A stretch of 19,682 nt of DNA from Prevotella sp. (GTDB lineage: Bacteria > Bacteroidota > Bacteroidia > Bacteroidales > Bacteroidaceae): NCBI GenBank assembly GCA_017632825.1, contig JAGBQP010000047.1, positions 1-19,682 of the forward strand, given 5' to 3'. A program made the translations under genes and the position numbers. The notes below the pieces were generated by a model. It did no database searches, was not told where the DNA came from, and worked only from the letters and a program-made list of their open reading frames with translations. Below are positions 6,794 to 14,558 of this stretch, piece by piece (position 1 is the first letter of the stretch; each line of letters begins with the position of its first letter).

Positions 6794-8800
6794 TTATTGA
6801 ATGGAGTTTGGTGAGGTTTCTGCAGGCACCATCTCTGTGGGCTGGCAGGGGAGGCTAACGGTCACGGTGGTCTGGTGGCCTACGTCAGACTTGATACTGA
6901 TGCTGCCACCCAGTAGTTCCATGATACCGTGACAAATGGGCAGCGACAGGCCGGTTTCTGTCTCCATAGCACTGCCGAAGTGAACGAAGATGCTTTCCAG
7001 TTGTTTCGCCGTCAGTCCTTTTCCGTGACTCTCAACGCTGATGGATAATTGTCCGTCGGCATATTTATAATAGGTTCTTACGCACCCCTTGTAGGTGTGG
7101 CGTGCGCCATTGCTGCATAGCTGTGTGATGACAATACCGAGATTGATGGTGTCGATATTGGCAATGAAGTGTTCGTAAGGAAGCTCTACCAAATAGTCAA
7201 CGCCGTCTTTTCTGTGCTCTTCGTAACCCGCGTTACACCAGCTGTCAAGCATGAGGGAGAGGTCGGCCTGACGCGGTACGGACTCAACCATTCCGGCACT
7301 CAGACGTGACAGGAGCAGGATGCCGTTGACGAGTTCAAGCAGTCGGGAGCCGTTGTCCTTGAGCTGGTCGATGTACACATTCTCTTCGTCCGCTGAGTGT
7401 TCCTGTTGGAAGAGGTCGGCAAAGCCCACTACGCCGTTCAGAAGTGTGCGAATTTCAAAACTCATGTTACGCATGAAATTATTCTTCTGTGTCTCTTCCT
7501 GTCGGGCCCTGATGGTTGCATTGGCCAGTTGACGTTCAATGAGTTTCGCTTCGGTGAAGTCGCGCATCATGCCGAAATAGCCCGTAATCTCTTTCTTCTC
7601 GTTATAGGTCGGCATGAAGTATATGAACAGGTGGAGCATCTGTCCTCCAGGTTGCTGAATAGTGGTTTTTACCTGACTGTTAAAGGGGCTGGACGTATGG
7701 TTGTCCATGCTGTCGAACATGTGCTGGACGATGTTCTTTGATGTGCTGTCCACAAAGTGTAAAGCCCGTTCGGCCGTTATTCTCAGCTGGACGTTGTTTG
7801 TTTCCTTATAGATAGTGAGTATGCGTGTATCCAACGCATATTCCACGATTCTGATACCACCGACCTTCATGGCGAAGTCAACGTTCCTGACGTAGTTCTC
7901 CATTGCTTCGTTGGCCTGCTTGGTCTTGCGGATATCCTCTTGCATCGTGTAGTACGTGTCGGCTATATCGGTGACGTTCATACCCGAGGCGTAGGCACCA
8001 AGCAGATGGTGACGTGCATCATAAATGGGTGTTATCTGAAGTTCGTAACACATCATACCCTTCAGTTTCTCCGATTTCGTGGGATGGTCGTCGGTCGGAG
8101 CCTGACGCAGCTGTGTGACGTGCAGAGTGTCGAAGTCGTGACGATTAAACCCAGGTTCGTTGACAGCCGTTTCAATCGTGATGTTCCGTTGTTTTATTAT
8201 CTCAGGCGTTATGCCGAAGGTTTCGCACGCACGATTGTTCATGCTGTTGATATGTCCCTGTGCATCGAAGTACACCATATCGACCATAGCCGAGTTGAAC
8301 ACCGATTCATAGCGCATGCGTGCTTCTTTGTCGCGGTTCTCGCGCAGATAGACTTCGGTGATGTCGTTCTGAAACGCAGCAATCATGTGTGCCGGAGCAT
8401 GCGGATGCCGCCGGATAAGCGACATGTCGAGCGCATAATAACGTTTCGAGCCATTCTTCGTTATTCGTGCAAAGCGTAGCGTCTTGGTCTCCACGGTGCC
8501 ACGTATGAGTTCTTGAATGGCTTGATTGATGTGCTGGAATACTTTCTGAGGATAGCGTGATGAGAATTCTTTGGGTTGCAGAGTCTTCATCTGGGCGTGC
8601 TCATCGTCCATCCAGCTATAGATGCCAGTGGTGATGTCGTAAATCCAGAGCAGCATATGTCCTTGCTGCAACAACGATGCGAGTTCTTTGTTGCTTTTGG
8701 TTATCTCTGCCTCCTTTTTCCTTAATCTGCGTTTGTAGTCTCTGCGGTAGATTGTCAAAAGGATGATGGCGAGGATGGTGATGACGATGGTTGCTATCAT
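6794..8800 (-). CDS. HK3: membrane PAS histidine kinase-like protein, probable pseudokinase (type B')
   Basis: A 668-residue protein with the full architecture of a sensor kinase: one N-terminal membrane helix (about 3-19), a basic stretch, three PAS-like domains (about 45-150, 160-290, 305-430), a HisKA-type helical region and an HATPase_c-type domain. The catalytic motifs are broken. The H box reads NMSFEIRTLLNGVVGF, with Phe448 where the phosphoacceptor His belongs (codon at 7457-7459) and Leu for the conserved Pro. The G1 box reads ESHGKG, with Ser591 for the adenine-binding Asp. The G2 box reads TGLSLPI. The N-box Asn residues remain. It is closest to HK1 (shared ACETFGI, an equivalent third PAS and HATPase region). 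The ATG overlaps the HK2 stop as ATGA. With an intact 2-kb frame it is more likely a non-phosphorylating scaffold or partner than a decayed gene. Confidence 0.9.
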   Translation of the reverse strand: MIATIVITILAIILLTIYRRDYKRRLRKKEAEITKSNKELASLLQQGHMLLWIYDITTGIYSWMDDEHAQMKTLQPKEFSSRYPQKVFQHINQAIQELIRGTVETKTLRFARITKNGSKRYYALDMSLIRRHPHAPAHMIAAFQNDITEVYLRENRDKEARMRYESVFNSAMVDMVYFDAQGHINSMNNRACETFGITPEIIKQRNITIETAVNEPGFNRHDFDTLHVTQLRQAPTDDHPTKSEKLKGMMCYELQITPIYDARHHLLGAYASGMNVTDIADTYYTMQEDIRKTKQANEAMENYVRNVDFAMKVGGIRIVEYALDTRILTIYKETNNVQLRITAERALHFVDSTSKNIVQHMFDSMDNHTSSPFNSQVKTTIQQPGGQMLHLFIYFMPTYNEKKEITGYFGMMRDFTEAKLIERQLANATIRARQEETQKNNFMRNMSFEIRTLLNGVVGFADLFQQEHSADEENVYIDQLKDNGSRLLELVNGILLLSRLSAGMVESVPRQADLSLMLDSWCNAGYEEHRKDGVDYLVELPYEHFIANIDTINLGIVITQLCSNGARHTYKGCVRTYYKYADGQLSISVESHGKGLTAKQLESIFVHFGSAMETETGLSLPICHGIMELLGGSISIKSDVGHQTTVTVSLPCQPTEMVPAETSPNSIQ

Positions 8801-10815
8801 GATACTCCTGCTTGTTTGTTTAACGGTACGCGAAGCCAGAAGGTGGCGCCGTGTCCTTCGCCTTCGCTGTCAACGCCAATTTGTCCGCCGTAGCGCTTGG
8901 CGATGGTCTTGCAGATACTTAGTCCAAGCCCCGTGCCCTGAACATAGTCGTTCAGTTTCACGAAGCGGTCAAAGATAACGTTTTGCTTTTCTTTAGGTAT
9001 TCCTGCACCAGTATCTTCGCAATAGACGTAAAGCGTATTCTCGTTTTCTATGTTGTATCCCACGCGGATATGTCCCTCGTGAGTATATTTGACGGCGTTG
9101 GTGACAAAGTTGGTTATGACCTGCTGAATGCGTCGCTGGTCAACGGTCAGCGTCAGAGTGGTGTAGGGGTTGTCCTTGATAAACTCAACGCCGGGTTCCT
9201 GGACGCGCTGTTTCAGCGACTCGCAAAGGTCGTCGAAGACCTGGGCAAAGTCCACCTCTTCGGGTGTGATGACGATGGCGCTGCCGTCTGTTGTCGATAT
9301 TTCCAGAATGTCGTTGATAAGTCGTAGCAGCATGTCGCAGTTGTTCATGATGACGCGTATCATCTCCTTCTTGTCCTCGTCCGATTCTATCATGGGCAGC
9401 AGGTCGCTGAATCCCACAATGGAGTTGAGGGGTGTACGTATCTCGTGTGTCATATTGGCCATGAACACCGACTTCAGTCGTGCTGAGTCGTTGGCCCGAC
9501 GTGTCTCTTCCTTCAGCATCTCCTGTGCTTGTATCAGGGGTGTTATGTTGCGGATGGTACCAAAGCATCCTTTCAGTTTTCCATTCTTGTCGAATATGGG
9601 AATGCTGTCGATGACGTTCCATTGCACCTCGTCGGTATTGTGGAAAATAGAGCGCATACGCCTTACCATCGAGACTGGTCGGTTGAAGAACTGTTGCGGG
9701 TTTGCGAACCGCTCGTTGATGTTCTCAACGTTGTCCAGGAAGAAGTGGCGCAGTTCTGGTATCGTCAGCCGTCGTTCGTAGCTGTTCAGGCTCTTGTAGA
9801 GTTTCACTTCCTGGTTGTCGAACGTTACTTTCCATACGCGCATGTCGCAGCGGTCCATCAGGTACTGCAGTTCTGTCTCGTAGCGTCGTATCTTCTCGTT
9901 GGCCTTCCTGATTTCCTCATCGTTCTGGCGGTTTTTCAGATAGAAGTCTCGTTCGTCGGTCACGTCTTGTGCCGTTAGTGTGTAGTGGGTCACCTGTCCC
10001 TGGTCGTCAAGCAGAGGCTTCAGCTGCAGTTCCAGATAGGTGTGAATATTGCGCTCCGGCAAAATCAGTCTTGTGCAGAAGTGCAGTTCGGTATTCTCGC
10101 CACTTCGTATGATATCGCGGAAGGGGCGGCGGTCGAACAAGCTGACGGACAGGAAGAACTGGTCGTCCTCACTTTCGAAGTGCATGGTTTGGCGCATGTT
10201 CTCGTTGGCAGCCAGCAGCAAGCCCTTGTCGTCAAAGATAGCCAGTCCGACCACAGAGCGTTCGAAGATGGAGCGATACCGCCGGCTGAAGTCCTCTTCC
10301 CGCTGTTGCTCCAGTCTGTCAGCCGTTTCGTCTTGCAGCGTGCAGATGACATCGTAGGGAATGGCCCGTCCCTTTCTGATGGCAATGTTGCGAATGTAGC
10401 ACCACGTCGTTTGGCCTTCGTCGTCCAGTCTTCTTTTGCGGAAGTGCAATTCTCCCGTTTTCAGCTGTCCCTGGCTTATCCTCGATATGAAATTCATGAA
10501 GCCGTTGCGGTCGTCGGGATGCACCTGTTCCAGATATTTCTCGATGGTGATGTCCTTCTCCGGTATGTCCTTATCCTGAATGACTACAATGCGTTTTGTA
10601 GTCATCTTTATCCGTATGACGGCAGTCTGCTCCAGTTCCATCGTGTGTCTTATCAGCCGGCTCACGTTGCCTGCTCGTGTTGATTTACGGTAGTAACTTC
10701 TTGAAGCTATGATGGCAACCAGTATAGATACTACGAATACCAACGACACGACACCCATCACGACAGGTGTCGGCGATGGTAGCGTTGCAAGTAGTATGTA
10801 TGCGGTCATTCTCAT
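8797..10815 (-). CDS. HK2: membrane PAS sensor histidine kinase (type A)
   Basis: A 672-residue sensor kinase. One strong membrane helix lies at about residues 17-39 after a short N-terminus, so there is no sizeable extracytoplasmic sensor domain. Three PAS-like domains follow (about 50-170, 175-300, 315-435), the last two ending in the typical DVTDER and IRNITPL. The HisKA segment holds NMTHEIRTPLNSIVGF with acceptor His457. The HATPase_c domain is complete: NFVTNAVKYTHEG, CEDTGAGIP, FDRFVKLND, GTGLGLSI. All motifs needed for autophosphorylation are present. It lies 5 nt after the HK1 stop and overlaps the HK3 start by 4 nt. HK4 appears to be a shortened paralogue. Signals are probably cytosolic (ligands, redox or lipid state read by PAS domains) since the protein barely crosses the membrane; this is inference. 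There is no receiver domain and no neighbouring response regulator. Confidence 0.93.
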   Translation of the reverse strand: MRMTAYILLATLPSPTPVVMGVVSLVFVVSILVAIIASRSYYRKSTRAGNVSRLIRHTMELEQTAVIRIKMTTKRIVVIQDKDIPEKDITIEKYLEQVHPDDRNGFMNFISRISQGQLKTGELHFRKRRLDDEGQTTWCYIRNIAIRKGRAIPYDVICTLQDETADRLEQQREEDFSRRYRSIFERSVVGLAIFDDKGLLLAANENMRQTMHFESEDDQFFLSVSLFDRRPFRDIIRSGENTELHFCTRLILPERNIHTYLELQLKPLLDDQGQVTHYTLTAQDVTDERDFYLKNRQNDEEIRKANEKIRRYETELQYLMDRCDMRVWKVTFDNQEVKLYKSLNSYERRLTIPELRHFFLDNVENINERFANPQQFFNRPVSMVRRMRSIFHNTDEVQWNVIDSIPIFDKNGKLKGCFGTIRNITPLIQAQEMLKEETRRANDSARLKSVFMANMTHEIRTPLNSIVGFSDLLPMIESDEDKKEMIRVIMNNCDMLLRLINDILEISTTDGSAIVITPEEVDFAQVFDDLCESLKQRVQEPGVEFIKDNPYTTLTLTVDQRRIQQVITNFVTNAVKYTHEGHIRVGYNIENENTLYVYCEDTGAGIPKEKQNVIFDRFVKLNDYVQGTGLGLSICKTIAKRYGGQIGVDSEGEGHGATFWLRVPLNKQAGVS

Positions 10816-10820
10816 GTTTC

Positions 10821-12872
10821 TTATCTTGTTTTGTGGTCTTTCTTTTCCATCTGTGTGGCTGTGCAGGGCAGGCTTACCCAGATGGTGCAGCCCTTGCCGG
10901 GCTCCGACTGCAGTTCAATGACGCCGTCCATCCTTTCTGTCAGTTCCTTGACGATGGGCAGCATCAGTCCTGTTCCGTTGTAGTCCTCCCTTGGGCTTCT
11001 GTAGAAGCGGTCGAAAACTCGTTTCTGTGTCTTTGAGTCCATGCCTCTGCCGCTGTCTTCGATGCTGATGGTCAGCATGCCGTGACGGTATTCGTATTTG
11101 GCCAGGATGAATCCTTCGCTAGTGTGGGTGGCAGCGTTGGTGCACAGCTTCTGAACCACGAGAGCGAGGTTAGCGTCGTCAATGTCCACCACCAGGTGGC
11201 TGTATGGGTTCTCTACGATGACGTTCACGTCGCGCTGATGTCCAGCCCATCCGTTGTGACACCATCCGTCGAAGAGCATGGCAAAGTCTGTTGGTTGCTT
11301 CTTGATTTCCACCATGTGGGCATCGAGTCTTGAGATGAACAGCACGTCGTTCACCAGTTGCAGCAGGTGGTTGGAGTTTGTTTTGATGTAGTCTATGAAC
11401 ACAGGCTCCTCTTCCGGATCGTGATCGGCACTTAGCAGTTCGGCGAAGCCAATGACGGCGCTTAGCGGTGTGCGTATCTCGTGGCTCATGTTCTGCAGGA
11501 AGGCGTCTTTCAGTAGTTCTGCCTCCTGTGCCTTCATGCTCTCTTCTTTCAGCAGTGCGGCTGTCTCCACCATTTCTGTTTCGTTGCGGCACATGCCGAA
11601 GTAGTGGCTGACGGTTCCGTCGGCTTTCCTCATGGGAATCAGACTTAGCGTGAGCCAGGTCTCGCGGCCCTTACTGTCGCGCAGCAGTGTGTGTAGTGTC
11701 ACGTCTATGCGTGTGTTTTCGCGGTGGTCCATTTTGCGCAGCAGTCCGGCTACGTGTTTGCGGTATTCCGGTGTCACAAGCTGCAGGCACTTGACTTGCG
11801 TCAGTCTGATGGTCTCTGCGTTCACATCGTTGCTTATTTCCAGTTCGTGTGTGGCTGGCTGGTAGTTCATCAGGCGTACTTCGCTGACGCGCAGCGCCAG
11901 GTTGATGTTGGCTATATAGTCCTGAATGTGCTGGTTCGTGTGCTGTAGTTCGCGTGTACTCTCTTGTTGCCGCTGGTATGAGCTCACTTTCTCGTTGATG
12001 CACTGTCCTGCAGAGTATATGCCTGAAATCTGTCCGTTCTCGTCGTGAATGGGACTCATGATGGTGTCGTAGTACACTTTGCCGGTCAGTGTGACTTCGG
12101 GCAGTTTGGTGCCCGTTTTCCGTCTGATGTTGGCTATGTCTGTCACCGATGTCATGCGGTATCCTTCGAGATGCTTGATGTCGAGCGTGCTGTATGCCGG
12201 TATGTCCCTGATGTTCAACCCTCGTGCCAGCAGTGCCTCGCGGTCTTTGATGCCAAAGGTCTCGCAGGCCTTTTTGTTAATGTCTTTCAGTACGCCGTCC
12301 TTGTCGTAGTACATCATGTCGATGACGTTGGAGTCGAAGAAGGTGTGGTAGAGCAGCAGTAGGTTGTTGACGTTGTGCTGCTGTTCCAGTTTCTCTGTGA
12401 TGTCGCGCTGCATGGCAATGATGGTCTTGGGCCATCCCAGGCTGCTTTTCTCCAGAATGCGTATGCTGACGTCGTAGGTGCTTCGGGTGCCGTCTTCGTG
12501 CTTCTTGCCTCTGATGCGGCAGTTGCCGTGAGTCGTTTTCCTGTCTCTGATGTCGAGTATCAGCTGTCGCATTTTCTCAAAGTCGTCGTGCTGGAAGAAT
12601 CCCGCCACGTCGATGGGCGAGAAGCTGGCCTCCTCGGTCCCGTCTTCGGCCAGCAGCACGTAACGCTCTTTGAACGGGTGTATCAGCCAGATGCGTATGT
12701 GGCAGGCATGCATGACGGCAGCCAGTTGGGTGTTTCTCGAAATGCCTTCGCGTGCTATTTCCTGCCCCTTATAATAAAGGTAGATGGCGTATGACAGCAT
12801 GATAAGCGAGCCAATGAGCATGAGCCCAGCGGCCAGAGGGGCAATGTACCCGATGTCGAAAAGCATTATCAT
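10821..12872 (-). CDS. HK1: membrane PAS sensor histidine kinase (type B), first gene of the operon
   Basis: A 683-residue sensor kinase anchored by one long hydrophobic segment (about 10-34) with a very short exterior part. Three PAS-like domains follow: about 45-155 (ends AMQRDITEKLEQQ), 165-300 (FFDSNVIDMMYYDKDG, ACETFGI) and 315-440 (ends FGMCRNETEM). The H box is intact, NMSHEIRTPLSAVIGF, with His464. HATPase_c has KLCTNAATHTSEG, EDSGRGM, FDRFYR and a G2 box GTGLMLPI in which the usual second Gly is Met. It should be active, perhaps with an altered ATP lid. The start at 12872 lies 26 nt from a near-perfect promoter and gives the anchor at the N-terminus. It is the paralogue of HK3, with the same domain order and length but functional residues retained. 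Confidence 0.93.
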   Translation of the reverse strand: MIMLFDIGYIAPLAAGLMLIGSLIMLSYAIYLYYKGQEIAREGISRNTQLAAVMHACHIRIWLIHPFKERYVLLAEDGTEEASFSPIDVAGFFQHDDFEKMRQLILDIRDRKTTHGNCRIRGKKHEDGTRSTYDVSIRILEKSSLGWPKTIIAMQRDITEKLEQQHNVNNLLLLYHTFFDSNVIDMMYYDKDGVLKDINKKACETFGIKDREALLARGLNIRDIPAYSTLDIKHLEGYRMTSVTDIANIRRKTGTKLPEVTLTGKVYYDTIMSPIHDENGQISGIYSAGQCINEKVSSYQRQQESTRELQHTNQHIQDYIANINLALRVSEVRLMNYQPATHELEISNDVNAETIRLTQVKCLQLVTPEYRKHVAGLLRKMDHRENTRIDVTLHTLLRDSKGRETWLTLSLIPMRKADGTVSHYFGMCRNETEMVETAALLKEESMKAQEAELLKDAFLQNMSHEIRTPLSAVIGFAELLSADHDPEEEPVFIDYIKTNSNHLLQLVNDVLFISRLDAHMVEIKKQPTDFAMLFDGWCHNGWAGHQRDVNVIVENPYSHLVVDIDDANLALVVQKLCTNAATHTSEGFILAKYEYRHGMLTISIEDSGRGMDSKTQKRVFDRFYRSPREDYNGTGLMLPIVKELTERMDGVIELQSEPGKGCTIWVSLPCTATQMEKKDHKTR

Positions 12873-12898
12873 GTTGGTCAGTCAAGAAAAATCTGCCA

Positions 12899-12929
12899 CA
12901 AAGATAGGTAAAATCAGTGTAACAACAAA
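12899..12929 (-). promoter_or_regulatory. Promoter of the four-kinase/AraC operon
   Basis: Read on the minus strand: TTTG (12929-12926), a 19-nt spacer, then TATCTTTG (12906-12899), matching both halves of the Bacteroidetes housekeeping promoter. Transcription should start about 20 nt before the HK1 ATG at 12872. Because the later genes have gaps of 12 nt or less, this promoter probably drives all five. Confidence 0.8.
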
Positions 12930-12955
12930 ATATTTTGCGAAAAAAACGTAAAGGA

Positions 12956-12987
12956 CTTGGTCGTTTCAGGGAAATACCTTAACTTTG
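12956..12987 (+). promoter_or_regulatory. Promoter of frr
   Basis: CTTG (12956-12959), a 20-nt spacer, then TAACTTTG (12980-12987) fit the Bacteroidetes -33/-7 consensus. The ATG of frr is 31 nt past the -7 element. It is divergent from the kinase-operon promoter, about 27 bp away. Confidence 0.78.
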
Positions 12988-13018
12988 TGGGCAGAAAAAC
13001 TAAAAATACGTAAAAACT

Positions 13019-13579
13019 ATGATTGACGTAAAAGAGACATTACAGCAGAGTGAGGAGCGTATGGAGATGGCGGCTATGTACCTCGAAGAGGAGTTGAACC
13101 GCATCCGCGCCGGCCGCGCCAACGTGGCTATTCTCGATGGTGTCAGGGTCGAGAGCTATGGCTCACGTGTACCTCTGAACCAAGTAGCAAACGTAAGCGT
13201 TCCTGATGCCCGTACCATAGCCATCAAGCCGTGGGACCGCAAGCAGATTCGTGACATCGAGAAGGCTATCATGGATAGCGATGTGGGTATTACACCAGAG
13301 AACAATGGTGAAGTCATCCGTCTGGCCATTCCTCAGCCCACTGAGGAGCGTCGCCGCGACCTTGTGAAGCAGTGCAACAAGATAGCCGAGAAAGCCAAAG
13401 TCGAGGTGCGCAACGTTCGTGCCGACATCAAGGACAAGCTGAAGAAAGCTATCAAGGACGGACTCTCAGAGGACAATGAGAAGGACGCCGAGCTCGAGCT
13501 TCAGAAGATTCACGATAAGTACATCAAGAAGCTTGACGAACTGATTGATGCCAAGAACAAGGAAATCATGACTGTATAG
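13019..13579 (+). CDS. frr: Ribosome recycling factor
   Basis: Ribosome recycling factor splits post-termination ribosomes together with EF-G and is essential in most bacteria. The 186-residue product has the family's normal length (E. coli 185). It shows the expected order: a first long helix, the signature [17 protein letters not shown] near residues 25-41, the beta domain with [23 protein letters not shown] near 51-73, the conserved [15 protein letters not shown] near 102-116, and two further helices rich in Lys and Glu ending with [16 protein letters not shown]. It has its own promoter and is followed after 4 nt by rsgA, so the two translation-related genes probably form an operon. Nothing unusual was seen. 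Confidence 0.98.
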   Translation: MIDVKETLQQSEERMEMAAMYLEEELNRIRAGRANVAILDGVRVESYGSRVPLNQVANVSVPDARTIAIKPWDRKQIRDIEKAIMDSDVGITPENNGEVIRLAIPQPTEERRRDLVKQCNKIAEKAKVEVRNVRADIKDKLKKAIKDGLSEDNEKDAELELQKIHDKYIKKLDELIDAKNKEIMTV

Positions 13580-13583
13580 CAGC

Positions 13584-14504
13584 GTGAAAGGACTTGTTGT
13601 AAAGAATACAGGCAGCTGGTACACCGTCCGTACGGACGATGGCCAGCTGCTTGATTGTAAGGTTAAGGGAAATTTCCGTCTGAAGGGCATACGGACCACC
13701 AACCCCGTAGCCGTTGGCGACCGTGTGGAGGTCAACGATGAGGGGTGGATTACCGCCATCGACGACCGTCGTAACTACATCATCCGCAAGAGCATTAATC
13801 TGTCAAAACAAAGTCATATTCTGGCAGCTAATGTCGATCAGGCTTTCCTGGTTGTTACGGTGGTTCGCCCCGAAACCAGCACCACCTTTATCGACCGCTT
13901 TCTGGCCTCGGCTGAGGCCTATAGTGTGCCCGTTGTGCTGACGTTCAACAAGACCGACCTGCTCGACGACGATGCACGCCGTTATCAGGAGGCCATGATT
14001 CGTCTGTACGAGACCGTTGGCTACGAGTGCCGGCAAATTTCGGCTGAGACGGGCTTGGGCGTCGAGGAGCTGCGCCCTCTGCTCGAAGGCAAGATTACGC
14101 TGCTCAGCGGCAACAGCGGCGTGGGTAAGTCAACCCTCATCAACCGCCTCGTGCCTGGCACCTGCCTGCGCACAGCTGCCGTCAGCGATGCCCACAATAC
14201 CGGTATGCACACCACGACGTTCAGCGAGATGATTCCGCTGGGCGACGGTGGCTACATCATCGACACACCGGGCATCAAGGGCTTCGGCACGTTCGATATG
14301 GAGCGCGAAGAGATAACCAGCTATTTCAAGGACATTTTCCGTTTCTCGCAGGACTGCCGATTCTCGAACTGCACCCATACCCACGAGCCTGGCTGTGCTG
14401 TACTGAAGGCCGTCGAGGACCATTACATCGCCCAGAGTCGCTATCAGTCTTATCTGTCGATGCTCGACGACAAGGACGAAAATAAGTACCGCGAAGCGTT
14501 TTGA
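13584..14504 (+). CDS. rsgA: Small-ribosomal-subunit biogenesis GTPase RsgA (GTG start)
   Basis: RsgA (YjeQ/YloQ) is a circularly permuted GTPase that checks late maturation of the 30S subunit. The 306-residue protein has the diagnostic order: N-terminal OB fold (about 1-70), G4 NKTD at 122-125, G1 P-loop GNSGVGKST at 176-184, G3 DTPGIKG near 230-236, then a C-terminal zinc site Cys258-x4-Cys263-x-His265-x5-Cys271. All key residues are present. The frame opens with GTG at 13584, 4 nt after the frr stop; the next in-frame methionines would cut into the OB fold, so GTG is the best start. It is the second gene of the frr-rsgA unit. A repeat-rich 52-bp gap separates it from the S9 peptidase. Confidence 0.97.
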   Translation: MKGLVVKNTGSWYTVRTDDGQLLDCKVKGNFRLKGIRTTNPVAVGDRVEVNDEGWITAIDDRRNYIIRKSINLSKQSHILAANVDQAFLVVTVVRPETSTTFIDRFLASAEAYSVPVVLTFNKTDLLDDDARRYQEAMIRLYETVGYECRQISAETGLGVEELRPLLEGKITLLSGNSGVGKSTLINRLVPGTCLRTAAVSDAHNTGMHTTTFSEMIPLGDGGYIIDTPGIKGFGTFDMEREEITSYFKDIFRFSQDCRFSNCTHTHEPGCAVLKAVEDHYIAQSRYQSYLSMLDDKDENKYREAF

Positions 14505-14505
14505 T

Positions 14506-14558
14506 AGTTCATAGTTGACACTACGTGTCGAGTTCATAGTTCATAATTCATATTTAAT
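14506..14558 (+). repeat. 7-nt tandem repeat array interrupted by a palindrome
   Basis: AGTTCAT recurs at 14506-14512, 14531-14537 and 14538-14544, with one- to three-base variants at 14513-14519, 14545-14551 and 14552-14558. Between the copies is the inverted repeat GACAC-TAC-GTGTC (14517-14529). The array fills the whole gap between the rsgA stop and the start codon of the S9 peptidase gene, overlapping its first two bases. Confidence 0.75.

Noticed and set aside
6794..8800. HK3 as a decayed pseudogene
   Set aside because: It has no stop or frameshift over 668 codons and a start coupled to HK2. The loss is confined to catalytic motifs, which fits a pseudokinase better.
9985..10683. 232-codon plus-strand frame, with others, opposite the kinase genes
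   Set aside because: The minus strand encodes unmistakable PAS/HisKA/HATPase domains; the opposite frames have no motif, promoter or conserved start.
4249..12872. Hybrid two-component system (kinase-receiver-AraC fusion) broken by frameshifts
   Set aside because: No receiver domain is found in any frame I inspected, each protein has its own start and stop with close spacing, and the AraC protein has its own complete cupin domain.
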